A stretch of DNA of 64,000 nucleotides, from the NCBI RefSeq assembly GCF_000024625.1, contig NC_013407.1:1488001-1552000 (forward strand), read 5' to 3'. The notes beneath the pieces are model-generated. The model searched no databases. It saw only the letters and a program-made list of their open reading frames with translations, and had not been told where the DNA came from. A program made the translations under genes and the position numbers. The stretch is from Methanocaldococcus vulcanius M7. GTDB lineage: Archaea; AGJL01; Methanococci; Methanococcales; Methanocaldococcaceae. How positions within the stretch are numbered: position 1 is the stretch's first letter; every line of letters begins with the position of its first letter. Shown here piece after piece: positions 38,302-48,344 of this stretch.

Positions 38302-39435
38302 ATGAATATCGAAGAAATAGAGAAATATCTTGAAGAGAACTTCGATAATCTTCCAGAAGGATGCAAACAGTGTGTTAAGGGAGAAAAATTGGTCTTATTT
38401 ATTACAGGAATCTGCAATAACAACTGCTATTACTGCCCCCTATCTAAAAAAAGGAAGAATAAAGATGTTATATATGCGAACGAGAGATTGATAACCACAG
38501 TAGAAGAAGCAATAGAGGAAGCAAAACTGTGCAGTAGTAGAGGGGTTGGAATAACAGGCGGAAACCCGCTACTAAAAATAAATAGGACAGTAAAATTCTT
38601 AAAAGCATTAAAAAAAGAGTTTGATGATTTTCATGCTCATCTATACACAACGCCAGAAACAATAAACAAAGAAAACCTAAAACTATTAAAAGAGGCAGAT
38701 TTGGATGAAATAAGATTACACCCTACAAAAATATTTAATGAGGGCTATGATGAACAATATGTAAAAGAGTTATGCGATAAACTAAACCTATGCAGAAAAT
38801 ACATCCCACACGTAGGAGTTGAGATTCCTGCAATCCCCAAAATGGAGAATGAAATTTTAAAGTTAGCTGAAGCGATAGATGGAGTAGCTGAGTTTATGAA
38901 CATAAATGAGCTTGAATTTTCAGAAGAAAACTACAATGAATTAGAGAAAAGGGGCTTTCTACCGAAAGACGATATAAGTAATGCAATTGCTGAAAGTGAA
39001 GAAACGGCTTTAAAGGTTATAAAGGAATTTAAAGGAGATTTATTTATTAATTACTGTCCCTCTATACTAAAAGATGCTATACAGATGAGAAATCGGCTGA
39101 TAAATAGGGCTAAAAATGTGTCTAAACCCTACGAAGTTATAACCGAAGATGGCTTACTGTTGAGAGGAATAATGATCTTTGAAAATGAAGATGAATTAAA
39201 GAACATGGCCGAGATTTTAGATGAAAATGGGATTGAATTTGATATTTTTGATAATCAGATATTTTTAAACCCTTTCATATTAGAGGATATTATAGAAGAG
39301 ATGAAAAAACAGAAATTTCCAATAACCTTTTCCGCCTACATTTCAGAACTATACCCCACATCAGATCATTTGGAAGTAGAAAGGATCCCGCTAATAACTA
39401 AAAAGATGAAATTTAGAAGGAGAAGAAGAAAATAA
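38302..39435 (+). CDS. Radical SAM protein (COG2108, PFL-activase-like)
   Basis: 377 aa. The radical SAM cluster motif CxxxCxxC is CNNNCYYC near residue 37, followed by GVGITGGNPLL (SAM-binding GGE-like motif). Two cysteines precede it (GCKQC). The C-terminal part carries a CPSILKD segment and ends in a highly basic tail (KKMKFRRRRRK). It belongs to the archaeal group related to pyruvate formate-lyase activases; the substrate is unknown. GGTGAAAAA precedes the ATG. cbiD follows after 18 nt, so the two probably form an operon. Confidence 0.82.
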   Translation: MNIEEIEKYLEENFDNLPEGCKQCVKGEKLVLFITGICNNNCYYCPLSKKRKNKDVIYANERLITTVEEAIEEAKLCSSRGVGITGGNPLLKINRTVKFLKALKKEFDDFHAHLYTTPETINKENLKLLKEADLDEIRLHPTKIFNEGYDEQYVKELCDKLNLCRKYIPHVGVEIPAIPKMENEILKLAEAIDGVAEFMNINELEFSEENYNELEKRGFLPKDDISNAIAESEETALKVIKEFKGDLFINYCPSILKDAIQMRNRLINRAKNVSKPYEVITEDGLLLRGIMIFENEDELKNMAEILDENGIEFDIFDNQIFLNPFILEDIIEEMKKQKFPITFSAYISELYPTSDHLEVERIPLITKKMKFRRRRRK

Positions 39436-39453
39436 ACATAAAATTGGGAGATT

Positions 39454-40545
39454 ATGATATATGATTTTAGAAAAAAGTCAAAATTTGGATATACAACCGG
39501 CTCCTGTGCTGCTGCCGGAGCTTACTCCGCTCTCTACTATTTAAAATTTGGAGAAAAATTAAGTTATGTTGAAATAGAAAATTTGAAAGGAGATAAATTA
39601 ATCATTCCAATAGAGAAAATTGAAAAAATAGGAAATAAAGCCAGAGCAGTTGTTATCAAAGATGCTGGAGAGGATATCGATATAACCAACGGAATCGAAA
39701 TATTTGTTGATGTTAAACTAAAAAAATTAGATACCTCAGAAAAAAAAGTTATAATAAAGGGAGGAAAAGGTGTTGGAATCGTTACAAAGGATGGCTTACA
39801 AGTGAAAAAAGGAGAACCAGCAATAAATCCAAAACCTAAGGAAATGATAAAGAACAATCTTTTAAAATTATTGGAAGATGGAGAAATTGCAGAAGTCGTT
39901 ATTTCAATTCCAAAAGGAGAAGAGTTGGCTAAAAAAACCCTAAATCCAAAACTTGGTATTGTTGGGGGGTTATCTATATTGGGAACCACTGGAATCGTCA
40001 GACCAATGTCAAATGAAGCATATATGAACTCCTTAGTCCCACAAATAGATGTTGCATTAGCCAACGGTTATAAAAAGTTGATCTTCGTTCCTGGGAATAT
40101 TGGAACAAAATATGCCAAAAAACTTTTAAATGCTGAAGATGATGAGATCATTGAGGTTTCAAACTTCTGGGGATTTATGCTCGATAAAGCAAAAGAAAAA
40201 GGAGTTAAAGAAATTTTGGTCTTTGGACATGCTGGAAAAATAATTAAATTGGCTGGGGGGATATATAACACTCACTCAAAGATCGCTGATTGTAGAAATG
40301 AGATATTAACTGCTTACTCTGCCTTATTTATAGATGATAAAGATATAATAAAAAAAATCCTATATTCAAATACAACAGAAGAAGTTATCAAAATTTTAAA
40401 AGAGAAGGGGGTTTTAGAAGAGGTTTTTAACTGCATAGCCAAGAGGGTAGTTGAACGTCTAAGTGAGAGATGGCAGGGGATAAAATTTGAGTGCATAATC
40501 ATAGATATGAAAGGAAACATCTTAGGAAAATACTTAATAATATAA
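39454..40545 (+). CDS. cbiD: Cobalt-precorrin-5B C1-methyltransferase
   Basis: 363 aa. CbiD methylates C1 in the anaerobic cobalamin pathway, needed for the corrinoid of the methyltransferase Mtr. The signature YTTGSCAAAGAYSALYYL is at the N-terminus; DAGEDIDITNGIEI, GGLSILGTTGIVRPMSNEAY, VPGNIGTKYA and FGHAGKIIKLAGGIYNTHS follow as in family members. GGGAGATT precedes the ATG. Confidence 0.95.
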   Translation: MIYDFRKKSKFGYTTGSCAAAGAYSALYYLKFGEKLSYVEIENLKGDKLIIPIEKIEKIGNKARAVVIKDAGEDIDITNGIEIFVDVKLKKLDTSEKKVIIKGGKGVGIVTKDGLQVKKGEPAINPKPKEMIKNNLLKLLEDGEIAEVVISIPKGEELAKKTLNPKLGIVGGLSILGTTGIVRPMSNEAYMNSLVPQIDVALANGYKKLIFVPGNIGTKYAKKLLNAEDDEIIEVSNFWGFMLDKAKEKGVKEILVFGHAGKIIKLAGGIYNTHSKIADCRNEILTAYSALFIDDKDIIKKILYSNTTEEVIKILKEKGVLEEVFNCIAKRVVERLSERWQGIKFECIIIDMKGNILGKYLII

Positions 40546-40696
40546 ATAAATCTTAATAACAAAAGAAACAACCAAGTATGCAAAAATTCAAGTTTATATG
40601 TTTATGTAGATCTAACAAACTTAAAAAACTTAAATATTAAATACAACAAGATTATAAATTATAAATATGGTAAAACTAAAACAATTAAGGTGAACT

Positions 40697-41164
40697 ATGG
40701 AAAGCGGTAAATTATTCGAATACAAGACACGCAAAGCTGTGGGATTAATTATAGCGATCTTAACATTTCTTTATGGATTTTTTACCATCATCTATCTTAA
40801 AGCAGTATTTAACCTAAATGAAGAATATTTTTTAGCAATAATATTTTGTTATTTCATAGTTGCAACCATATTCTCCTACCACATCTTAAAACCCAAAAAT
40901 TTAGAAGTTTATAATGACGGATTAAAAATAGGAAAAGATTTTTATAAATGGAATGAGGTAGTTGAGTTCTTTCCAACCCTGAATTCAATTCAGATCGTTG
41001 TTAAAAACAAGAAGGAAGAGACATTTAACTGGGAAACTCCTGGATTATTTAAATACAGACCACAAGTTGAATACCTTATTAAAAAAGACCTCAAACTCCT
41101 GGAATTTTTAAGGGAGAAAATAGGAGATAAAGAAAGAAAAAATAATAAAATTAGTATAAAATAA
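40697..41164 (+). CDS. Two-helix membrane protein of unknown function
   Basis: 155 aa. Two transmembrane helices (about residues 15-36 and 44-63) are followed by a cytoplasmic beta-rich part (LEVYNDGLKIGKDFYKWNEVVEF ... IQIVVKNKKEETFNW) resembling the small PH-like domains of archaeal and bacterial membrane proteins. The C-terminus is basic. GGTGAACT precedes the ATG. No pathway is suggested by its neighbours. Confidence 0.6.
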   Translation: MESGKLFEYKTRKAVGLIIAILTFLYGFFTIIYLKAVFNLNEEYFLAIIFCYFIVATIFSYHILKPKNLEVYNDGLKIGKDFYKWNEVVEFFPTLNSIQIVVKNKKEETFNWETPGLFKYRPQVEYLIKKDLKLLEFLREKIGDKERKNNKISIK

Positions 41165-41313
41165 AATAAAAAATATATAAAATAAAAAAAAGGAATTGAA
41201 ATTGAAGTTATAATTTTTTTAATTTTTTTGATATTATAATCTTACGTGATAATTTTATATAGGATTTTAAAAACTAAGTGAAGTGATTAATAGAAAGGGA
41301 ATGAGTGATAAGA

Positions 41314-41889
41314 ATGAAAAAACTAACCATTATACTGGCAGTTATTTTAACTGTATCACTGTGCGGATGCGAACATCCTTCAAACACAAAAAACATAACC
41401 TCACAAATAGAAAAAACAAACAATTCCCTGCTTTTGACACACAACAAAACCAATTTGACCAAAACAAAAGATCACATAAATAATAGCAACATTAGCAAGA
41501 TAACTTACGACTTTTCAAAAAAAATAGAACTCAATAGTATGTTCCTAAATTTATCATACGATAATGAAATAACGTTAGATAACAAAATAATAAAGAAATA
41601 TAAAAATATCACGTTTGTGGTGAGCTCCACTCCTATCGATATGTCCTCAGCATATTTATACAACGATGTTGAAAAGTGCCAAGAAAATGATCTATTTGGG
41701 CCCTATACATATTACAAGTTTACACCTAAAAATTCAAATATGTCTATTAGCTATTGTTATTATAGAAAGATCGGAAACTACTACATACTAATTCAAACAA
41801 ACAATTTAAATTCTAATGTTAACCACCTGTGGGAGGACTGGACAAAACATATCCTCTCCCTATTTGAAGAATACAATAATACACATTAA
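41314..41889 (+). CDS. Small lipoprotein of unknown function
   Basis: 191 aa. A lipoprotein signal MKKLTIILAVILTVSLCGC (Cys19 as +1) is followed by an Asn/Thr/Lys-rich linker and a domain of about 130 residues with NxS/T sequons and a late WEDWTKHILSLFEEY helix. The start is ATG 41314 with GAGTGAT upstream; the longer frame from GTG 41305 overlaps that site. No family is recognised. Confidence 0.65.
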   Translation: MKKLTIILAVILTVSLCGCEHPSNTKNITSQIEKTNNSLLLTHNKTNLTKTKDHINNSNISKITYDFSKKIELNSMFLNLSYDNEITLDNKIIKKYKNITFVVSSTPIDMSSAYLYNDVEKCQENDLFGPYTYYKFTPKNSNMSISYCYYRKIGNYYILIQTNNLNSNVNHLWEDWTKHILSLFEEYNNTH

Positions 41890-41974
41890 AAAATTTTAGG
41901 ACTTAGATTTAAAGTTGTTGCATCAAAAAATCAATATAAGATAAAAATAAAATAAAAAAATATATAAAAATAAA

Positions 41975-42042
41975 ATCCCCTCAGAGCTCATACGGCTCAT
42001 CACAATAAAAAGGATCAGCAGATCAAATTCATCATCAGGGAT
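41975..42042 (-). ncRNA. C/D-box guide RNA antisense to the leader of the following gene
   Basis: Minus strand. The terminal stem is 42042-42037 with 41980-41975 (AUCCCU/GGGGAU, last pair U-G). Box C AUGAUGA is at 42035-42029, guide AUUUGAUCUG, box D' CUGA at 42018-42015, box C' GUGAUGA at 42003-41997, guide GCCGUAUGAGCU, and box D CUGA at 41984-41981. All four boxes are present with normal spacing. Targets are not recognised. Its 5' end covers, on the opposite strand, the AGGGATC site of the gene starting at 42047, so the RNAs would overlap. Confidence 0.88.
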
Positions 42043-42046
42043 CTTT

Positions 42047-43591
42047 ATGATAGAAAAGGCATTAATAATCGACGGATACACAGATGAACCTGCAGGGCTT
42101 GGAGTTCCACCATATCTCGGAACCTATCCAAGATATGCATATGGGATATTATCCCTCCATAAAGTTAGGACAAACTACATAACAATAGATGAATTTAGAA
42201 AGATAAGAGGAAAGATCGATCTAAATAAATATGATGCAGTGATTTGTATATGTGGATTTCATACACCCGGAAAGTATTTAAATGCTGAGCCCGCAACATT
42301 AAGAGAATTTGCCTCAATACTATATAAATATGACGGAATAAAAATATTGGGAGGGCCTGCTGCAACAAAATACGGATCTTCACAGATTGGAGGGAGGATA
42401 GAAGATGAAACCAAATATAAAAAATTTTTTGATGTGGTTATAGAGGGAGATATTGATGCAGTTTTAAACGATCTTTTGACTGAAAAAAGTATTGAAAAAA
42501 TAGATACTAAAAGATATAGAAGTAGTTATGAAGAGTTAAAAGATATAGCAATTAGAGGAGCAAAGTTAGTAAAACAACATCCAAAATATCCGAACATAAT
42601 TGTAGAAGTAGAAACATATAGAGGATGTTCAAGAGTTTTAAGTGGGGGATGTAGTTTTTGCACCGAACCAAGAAGATTCGGCTCTCCAAAATTTAGAAAT
42701 GAAGAAGATATTGTAAAAGAAATCCATGCCTTGTGGAATGAAGGAATTAAATATTTTAGAATAGGAAGGCAACCATGTATCTTTTCATATAAAGCAGTGG
42801 ATTCTGAAAAAGAAGAAGTTCCTACCCCAAATGTTAAAGCAATTGAAAAACTGTTTAAAGGAATTAGAAACGTGTCAGATCCAAAGGTCTTGCATGTAGA
42901 TAACGCTAATCCCGCAGTTATTGCAAGACATGAGGAAGAAAGCAAAGAGGTTGCTAAGATATTGGTCAAATACTGCACATCCGGCAATGTTGCTGCCTTT
43001 GGGGTAGAGAGTTTTGATGAAAAAGTTATTAAAGTCAACAACCTATTAACTACACCAGAGGATGTTTTAAAAGCAGTGGAAATCATCAACAAAATTGGAG
43101 GACATAGAGGAGAAAGTGGACTTCCATATTTACTACCAGGAATAAATCTTTTATTTGGATTAAAAGGAGAAAGAAAAGAGACATTTCAAATAAACTTTGA
43201 ATATCTTAAAAAAATTTACGATATGGGCTTTATGTTAAGAAGAATCAATATAAGACAAGTGGTTCCTTTTTTTGGAACTGAAATTACTATAAAGGATATA
43301 AAAAAAGCTGAAAAAAGAAAAAAACTATTTTTATGGTTCAAAGAGAAAGTCAGAGAGGAGATAGATAATAGAATGTTAAAAAGAGTAGCTCCAAAAGGAG
43401 TAATTTTAAGGGATGTGTTAGTTGAAGTTAAAGAAAAAGATGGGTTATATTTTGGAAGACAGTTTGGAAGTTATCCCTTATTGATTGGAATTCTTGAAAA
43501 AAATTTGGAAGTTGGAACGTTTGTAGATGTAAAAGTTGTTGACTATGGAAGGAGATCAATAACAGGAGTTGTAGTTAAAAACAATAAATAA
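42047..43591 (+). CDS. Radical SAM protein with TRAM domain (COG1031)
   Basis: 514 aa. The N-terminal part looks like a cobalamin-binding-type Rossmann domain (ALIIDGYTDEP, ICICGFHTPG, KILGGPAATKYG). The cluster motif has unusual spacing, C-x7-C-x2-C (CSRVLSGGCSFC). FGVESFDEKVIKVNNL and RINIRQVVPFFGTE follow as in MiaB/Elp3-type radical SAM barrels. The C-terminal 60 residues form a TRAM RNA-binding domain (GTFVDVKVVDYGRRSITGVVV). This suggests an RNA-modifying enzyme, but the product is unknown. The ATG has only a weak AGGGATC site, which lies opposite the C/D-box RNA. Confidence 0.82.
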   Translation: MIEKALIIDGYTDEPAGLGVPPYLGTYPRYAYGILSLHKVRTNYITIDEFRKIRGKIDLNKYDAVICICGFHTPGKYLNAEPATLREFASILYKYDGIKILGGPAATKYGSSQIGGRIEDETKYKKFFDVVIEGDIDAVLNDLLTEKSIEKIDTKRYRSSYEELKDIAIRGAKLVKQHPKYPNIIVEVETYRGCSRVLSGGCSFCTEPRRFGSPKFRNEEDIVKEIHALWNEGIKYFRIGRQPCIFSYKAVDSEKEEVPTPNVKAIEKLFKGIRNVSDPKVLHVDNANPAVIARHEEESKEVAKILVKYCTSGNVAAFGVESFDEKVIKVNNLLTTPEDVLKAVEIINKIGGHRGESGLPYLLPGINLLFGLKGERKETFQINFEYLKKIYDMGFMLRRINIRQVVPFFGTEITIKDIKKAEKRKKLFLWFKEKVREEIDNRMLKRVAPKGVILRDVLVEVKEKDGLYFGRQFGSYPLLIGILEKNLEVGTFVDVKVVDYGRRSITGVVVKNNK

Positions 43592-43628
43592 AAAAGAATA
43601 TATCCTTTTTTCAAATTTAAAGTTAAGA

Positions 43629-43696
43629 TGTTCCCCCCATATCCTACCCTCTCTCATCCTTGGCTCCGCCACGTCGAGAGCGTGGGCCGTGGGGGG
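43629..43696 (-). ncRNA. H/ACA-like guide RNA candidate downstream of the EF-2 gene
   Basis: Minus-strand hairpin of 68 nt, GC-rich in AT-rich surroundings. The lower stem CCCCCCA (43696-43690) pairs with UGGGGGG (43639-43633) and is followed by A and ACA (43631-43629), the H/ACA box position. Above an internal loop, CUCUC pairs with GAGAG and is flanked by GA and GA in kink-turn geometry (tandem G-A pairs, 3-nt bulge). A UGGC-GGA-GCCA tip follows. The internal loop could be a pseudouridylation pocket; the distance to ACA is slightly long. The alternative is a convergent-gene terminator hairpin. Confidence 0.5.
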
Positions 43697-43761
43697 ATAA
43701 AAATAGTTTGAATTTTTAAATAATAAATAATAAATAAGGATAGCATAAAAGTTTAAGGAAT

Positions 43762-45942
43762 TTATTCTAATTTAAGTCCTTTTCTTTCTCTAATTTGTTT
43801 AATTAATTGTTCTTGCATATCTCTTGGAACTTTTTCATAACCAGCAAACTCAATACTCCAGAGACATCTACCCTGTGTAGCCCCTCTAATAGCTCCAGCA
43901 AATCCAAACATCTCTGAAACTGGACATTTCGCTTTTATAATTGCCATATCTCCTTCCTGTTCCATATCTAATATTTGTCCTCTTCTGTTGCTGATCTCTC
44001 TCATCGCTGCTCCCATGAAGTCCTGTGGAGTGTTGATATAGACGAATTGCATTGGCTCTAATAACACAGGTTTTGCCTGCATCATTGCATCTCTAACCCC
44101 AAACCTTGCAGCTGGGATCATTTGTGCTGGACCCCTGTGAATTGCATCCTCGTGTAAGACAGCATCCATCAACTTAACTTTAACTCCTTGACACTTCTCT
44201 GCTGCCAAAGGCCCGTTTTTCATTGCCTCCTTAAATCCTTGTATAATTAATTCTTTAACTTCATCTAAATGGACAATACCTCTTGTCATATTAACTAAAA
44301 CGTTTCCTTCATAGATACACATTACTCTCTTTGCCTCTTCTGGATCCATTCCTGCCTTAATTAATTCTTGGACAATCTTGTCATCTAATTTTCTCTTTGT
44401 ATCAACATCTGGGATTTTACCCTCTTTATATGCTTTTAAGACCCCTTCTTCTAATGGTTCAACTACAAAGTAGAGTTTGTTGTGCTTGTTTGGTGACTTA
44501 CTCTCAACTACTGGGGACTGTCCTGTTACTGTCTCTCTATAAACAACTATTGGTTGTCCCACTTCAACTGGAATTCCTGCATCTCTCTCAATCTTTAACT
44601 TTGTTATGATCTCAATGTGCAACTCTCCCATTCCACTTAATAAGTGTTCTCCTGTCTCTTCGTTAATCTCAACTTTGACTGTTGGATCTTCTCTTGCTAC
44701 CTGTCTTAAAATTTCAATTAATTTAGGTAGATCCTTGGTGTTCTTTGCCTCGATAGCAACTGTAATAACTGGCTCACTGATGTGAGTTATTGCTTCAAAT
44801 GGCTCGATTATCTTGTCTGGAGAACAGATTGTTTCTCCTGCTGATGCCTCCTTCAAACCAACTAACGCACAGATGTTTCCTGCTGAAATACTCTCTACTG
44901 GAATTCTCTCTGGACCCATAAAGACAGAGACCTGCTGAATCTTTGCCTTTTGCTGGTTAGTAACCATATAGACCTCGTCTCCTTGCTTAATTCTACCACT
45001 GAATAATCTACACACAGAAACAGCTCCAGCGTGTTTATCTACAATAATTTTGGTTATAACTCCAGCTAAAGGCCCGTTTGGATCACAGTTAAGCATTGCC
45101 TTCCCAGCTTCTGATTCCAAGTCCCCCTTCCATAGGTGTGGAATTCTGTATTTTTGTGCTTCTGGTGGGCTTGGCAAGTGTTTAATAACCATATCTAAAA
45201 CAACTTCATGTAATGGAGCTCTATCAGCCAACTCATCCTGTCTATCTTCTTCACAGTATTGAATAATATCTTTGAATGTAATTCCACTTTTCTTCATGAA
45301 TGGGACTGAAATTGCCCAGTTGTTGTAAGCGGAACCAAATGCAACACTTCCATCTTCTACTTTAACTAACCATTCATCCTTAAACTCTTCGGGAGCCATC
45401 TTTCTAATTAAGTTGTTTATATCATTGATTATTTTAACAAATCTATTCATTAACTCCTCTGGTGTTAATTTTAACTCGTTGATTAATCTATCTACCTTGT
45501 TGATGAAAAGAACTGGTTTAACTCTCTCCTTTAATGCTTGTCTTAAAACGGTCTCTGTTTGAGGCATAACTCCTTCAACTGCACATACGACAACTATTGC
45601 CCCATCAATAGCTCTCATTGCTCTTGTAACGTCTCCTCCAAAGTCAACGTGTCCCGGAGTGTCAATTAAGTTAATTAAATACTCTTCTCCTTCATAGTTG
45701 TGAACCATTGAGACGTTTGCAGCAAAAATTGTAATTCCTCTTTGTGCCTCTTCTTCATCAAAGTCAAGAGCCAACTGCTCTCCTGCTAATTCTTTTGAAA
45801 TCATCCCTGCTCCAGCTAACAGGTTGTCTGATAATGTTGTTTTTCCATGATCAATGTGAGCACAAATTCCTATATTTCTTATTTTGTCATATTTCTCCAT
45901 CAACTCTTTAATTTTCGAGATCATTTTTGCCCTTTTTCCCAT
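43762..45942 (-). CDS. fusA: Elongation factor 2
   Basis: 726 aa translocase GTPase. G1 is AHIDHGKTT (residues 28-36), G3 DTPGHVDF and G4 NKVD. The C-terminal domain carries the diphthamide loop [20 protein letters not shown], with the modifiable His in the usual place. AGGTGAATACAT precedes the ATG. It is downstream of rps7 in the conserved archaeal order, with a 170-nt gap that could hold its own promoter. Confidence 0.98.
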   Translation of the reverse strand: MGKRAKMISKIKELMEKYDKIRNIGICAHIDHGKTTLSDNLLAGAGMISKELAGEQLALDFDEEEAQRGITIFAANVSMVHNYEGEEYLINLIDTPGHVDFGGDVTRAMRAIDGAIVVVCAVEGVMPQTETVLRQALKERVKPVLFINKVDRLINELKLTPEELMNRFVKIINDINNLIRKMAPEEFKDEWLVKVEDGSVAFGSAYNNWAISVPFMKKSGITFKDIIQYCEEDRQDELADRAPLHEVVLDMVIKHLPSPPEAQKYRIPHLWKGDLESEAGKAMLNCDPNGPLAGVITKIIVDKHAGAVSVCRLFSGRIKQGDEVYMVTNQQKAKIQQVSVFMGPERIPVESISAGNICALVGLKEASAGETICSPDKIIEPFEAITHISEPVITVAIEAKNTKDLPKLIEILRQVAREDPTVKVEINEETGEHLLSGMGELHIEIITKLKIERDAGIPVEVGQPIVVYRETVTGQSPVVESKSPNKHNKLYFVVEPLEEGVLKAYKEGKIPDVDTKRKLDDKIVQELIKAGMDPEEAKRVMCIYEGNVLVNMTRGIVHLDEVKELIIQGFKEAMKNGPLAAEKCQGVKVKLMDAVLHEDAIHRGPAQMIPAARFGVRDAMMQAKPVLLEPMQFVYINTPQDFMGAAMREISNRRGQILDMEQEGDMAIIKAKCPVSEMFGFAGAIRGATQGRCLWSIEFAGYEKVPRDMQEQLIKQIRERKGLKLE

Positions 45943-46112
45943 ATGTATTCACCTTTATTTGATGTTATTAATATTTTTTATAAATTTTTTATTTTAATAT
46001 TTTAGTTGATTTTAGTTAATAATTTAGGCAATATCGGTTTGTGTGGTGTATTAAAAAGTATTTCATGTAATGATTATGCAATAAAATAATTTTGGAAAAG
46101 TATATAAAAATT

Positions 46113-46688
46113 TTATCTTGCTGACTGAGCAACTCTCTCTGTTTCTTCTTTCTTTCTAACTGCATAACTCTTCTGCATATCCCCTCTTGAAGCAGCGATT
46201 ATCTCTTCAGCTAATGCCTCTTCAATTGGTTTCTTGCTTTTGTGAGCAGACATGTAAGCCCCAATAGCAATATTTCTTAAAGCGATGTCAATTCTTCTTA
46301 ATGATGATGAATCAACGGATTGTAAATAAACGATTCCTCCATAGGAAATTCTTGTAGTATCTTCTCTTGGCCCAGCGTTTTCAATCGCATCCACTAAAAC
46401 CTGTATTGGATTTTGTTTTGTTCTCTTTTCTATAATTTCAAATGCCTCTTCAACGATTTTTAATGCCTTTAATTTTTTACCTGTGTTTTCTTCTCTTCTC
46501 ATAACTTTATTTACTAATCTTTCAACAATGTTCATTTTTGCTTTTTCAAACTGTCTTTTTGTGTACCTTCCTGCTGTGTGCGGAACATAGATTGGTGTTA
46601 AGTTTATGTAGTTTCTTAAACCTGGGTCTTTAACAACAACATCCTTTGTGCTCCATCTTCCAAATATCTTAATTTCATCGAGTTCCAA
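46113..46688 (-). CDS. rps7: Ribosomal protein S7 (uS7)
   Basis: 191 aa small-subunit protein that nucleates assembly of the 16S 3' domain. Family motifs are [43 protein letters not shown] and [13 protein letters not shown], with the C-terminal [13 protein letters not shown]. The start appears to be TTG 46688, with GAGGTGGT upstream. It follows rps12 by 69 nt. Confidence 0.97.
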   Translation of the reverse strand: MELDEIKIFGRWSTKDVVVKDPGLRNYINLTPIYVPHTAGRYTKRQFEKAKMNIVERLVNKVMRREENTGKKLKALKIVEEAFEIIEKRTKQNPIQVLVDAIENAGPREDTTRISYGGIVYLQSVDSSSLRRIDIALRNIAIGAYMSAHKSKKPIEEALAEEIIAASRGDMQKSYAVRKKEETERVAQSAR

Positions 46689-46757
46689 ATTACCACCTCA
46701 TCTTTAACTCTTTCAAAATTTTTGGTAAATTTAAATATAAATTTAGATATAGGGAAT

Positions 46758-47204
46758 TTATCTTTTGATTTTCTCCTGTCTTCCTCTGACTAATTCTCTT
46801 AATGAGTTTCTACCAACCATTATAACCTTATACTTAACTCCTGGAATGTCCCCCTTAGCTCTTGGCCCTTTAGGCCCTCCAATACCCTCAATAATAACTT
46901 CATCGTGCTCGTCAATGAAGTTTATAGCGTGGTTTCCTGGACAGAAGGCAGTAACAACTCTACCGTTTTTAATTAACTGAACTCTGACACACTTTCTAAT
47001 AGCTGAGTTTGGCTGTTTTGCCTCTAAACCAACTTTTTCAATAACAATTCCTCTTGCCATTGGTGCCCCTTCTAATGGGTCATACTTCTGCTTTAATTTT
47101 AAGACCCTTCTAACATAGTTGTAATCATGCCATCTACACCATTTTCTTTTCAATCTTAACTTTCTTCCAGCAAATTCTCCTCTTGGTGATTTACTTCCAC
47201 TCAT
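46758..47204 (-). CDS. rps12: Ribosomal protein S12 (uS12)
   Basis: 148 aa decoding-centre protein, archaeal length. It contains the conserved [19 protein letters not shown] loop, [11 protein letters not shown] and [24 protein letters not shown] precedes the ATG. Its position between nusA and rps7 is the conserved archaeal arrangement. Confidence 0.98.
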   Translation of the reverse strand: MSGSKSPRGEFAGRKLRLKRKWCRWHDYNYVRRVLKLKQKYDPLEGAPMARGIVIEKVGLEAKQPNSAIRKCVRVQLIKNGRVVTAFCPGNHAINFIDEHDEVIIEGIGGPKGPRAKGDIPGVKYKVIMVGRNSLRELVRGRQEKIKR

Positions 47205-47380
47205 AAACCTTCACCTTCCTTATTTTTCTTATTATTCCTTATTATTTAATCGTTTAATGTTTTTATATCTATTTTTAATTGTGAGGTTTATTTACGTCCA
47301 TTTATTTGTATTTGGTTATTGGAATTTTGTATTCAATTATTATCTTATATTATTTTTATTGTTTTATCTTTTTTTATTAT

Positions 47381-47905
47381 TTATTGTCCATCTACTTGCT
47401 TGGTCTCGTTTTCTTGTGTTTCCTCTTTTTGTTCTTTAAAAGATCTTCTTGGTCTTCTTTTTTTAGGTTTTGGTTTCTCAACTATTACTTTTATTTTTGT
47501 AATTTTTGTATGTCTTTTTAAAATTTCTAATGCTCTTTCTAAGTTTTTTCCTTTTTCTCCAAAAATTGCTTTTCTTGATCTTGGACTGACTTTTATAAAA
47601 GCAACAACATCTTTTCCAACTCTCTTAACCCAAACATCTTCTAAGTGTATGGGGGCAAAGATATTCCTTATAAATTTTCTCCAATCATCTGAGTATTCAA
47701 TGATGTCAACCTTTTTTCCAAACTTCTCCTCAGCTGTTTTAACATTTTCTCCCCCTTTCCCAATTGCCGCTCCTACATCTCCCTCCTTTACAATAAAAGC
47801 AACCCTTTCATCGTTTAATACACAGTCAAGTATCGGAACGTTAGCAATTTTTTCAAAAAATCCAATCTTCATAATTTCTTCTGTTGTTAATCTTACCTTA
47901 GCCAT
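47381..47905 (-). CDS. nusA: NusA-like KH-domain transcription factor
   Basis: 174 aa. It consists of two KH modules only: AAIGKGGENVKTAEEKFGKK (first GxxG) and KAIFGEKGKNLERALEIL (second). A basic tail rich in K, R and E follows. It lacks the N-terminal polymerase-binding and S1 domains of bacterial NusA, as is usual in archaea. Its ATG overlaps the rpl30e stop by one base (TAATG), so translation is coupled. Probably an RNA-binding factor of elongation or rRNA transcription. Confidence 0.93.
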   Translation of the reverse strand: MAKVRLTTEEIMKIGFFEKIANVPILDCVLNDERVAFIVKEGDVGAAIGKGGENVKTAEEKFGKKVDIIEYSDDWRKFIRNIFAPIHLEDVWVKRVGKDVVAFIKVSPRSRKAIFGEKGKNLERALEILKRHTKITKIKVIVEKPKPKKRRPRRSFKEQKEETQENETKQVDGQ

Positions 47906-48219
47906 TATTCACCACCTTCCTTCTTCTCTACCAGCTCCATGATGTTTGAGAGCCCTTCATCTAAAACCAAAAGAGCAGCAACTGGGAAAGGTTTTCCACA
48001 AACCGCCCCTAATTCTAACGATGTTATTTTGTGTTGATAAACAGGAATGTTTGATAACTTAGCGTAGTATTTAACATCTTCCTCTATTTCACTCGGAATA
48101 TTGCTGGCTAAAACCACTAATTTTCCTTCTCCGTGTTTAACAAATTTTACTGTTCTTTTAGAACCTAATACAACTTTACCAGTGTCTACCGCAGTTCTGA
48201 TTGCTTTATTTACATCCAT
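47905..48219 (-). CDS. rpl30e: Ribosomal protein L30e (eL30)
   Basis: 104 aa kink-turn-binding protein. Motifs are LGSKRTVKFVKHGEGKLVVLASNIPSE-type N-terminal sequence in family order, YYAKLSNIPVYQHKI, SLELGAVCGKPFPVAALLVLD. GGAGGGAGAAAT precedes the ATG. It is separated from rpoA2 by an unusual 346-nt gap holding a C/D-box RNA, a strong TATA box and a structured leader (see these entries), so it likely has its own promoter. Yeast L30 represses its own mRNA through a kink-turn; autoregulation here is possible but not shown. Confidence 0.93.
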   Translation of the reverse strand: MDVNKAIRTAVDTGKVVLGSKRTVKFVKHGEGKLVVLASNIPSEIEEDVKYYAKLSNIPVYQHKITSLELGAVCGKPFPVAALLVLDEGLSNIMELVEKKEGGE

Positions 48220-48225
48220 ATTTCT

Positions 48226-48309
48226 CCCTCCTTCTCATTTTTTACTCCGGAGGGCTTTAAGGACTTTCGCATTTTTCGTGAAGCGAAAGCCCAAAAATAC
48301 CCCTACCGG
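48226..48309 (-). promoter_or_regulatory. Structured rpl30e mRNA leader with alternative pairing of the ribosome-binding site
   Basis: On the minus strand, P1 pairs CCGG-U-AGGG (48309-48301) with CCCUCCGG (48254-48247), eight pairs with one bulged U. P2 pairs GGGCUUUCGC (48292-48283) with GCGAAAGUCC (48270-48261), ten pairs. The CCCUCC inside P1 (48254-48249) is exactly complementary to the GGAGGG ribosome-binding site (48231-48226). GGGCUUU of P2 can also pair with AAAGCCC just before CCCUCC. Two exclusive folds thus either free or hide the site. The ligand or protein is unknown. Confidence 0.55.
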
Positions 48310-48344
48310 TAATTACATTATTTGGTTTTCGATAATAGTTATTC

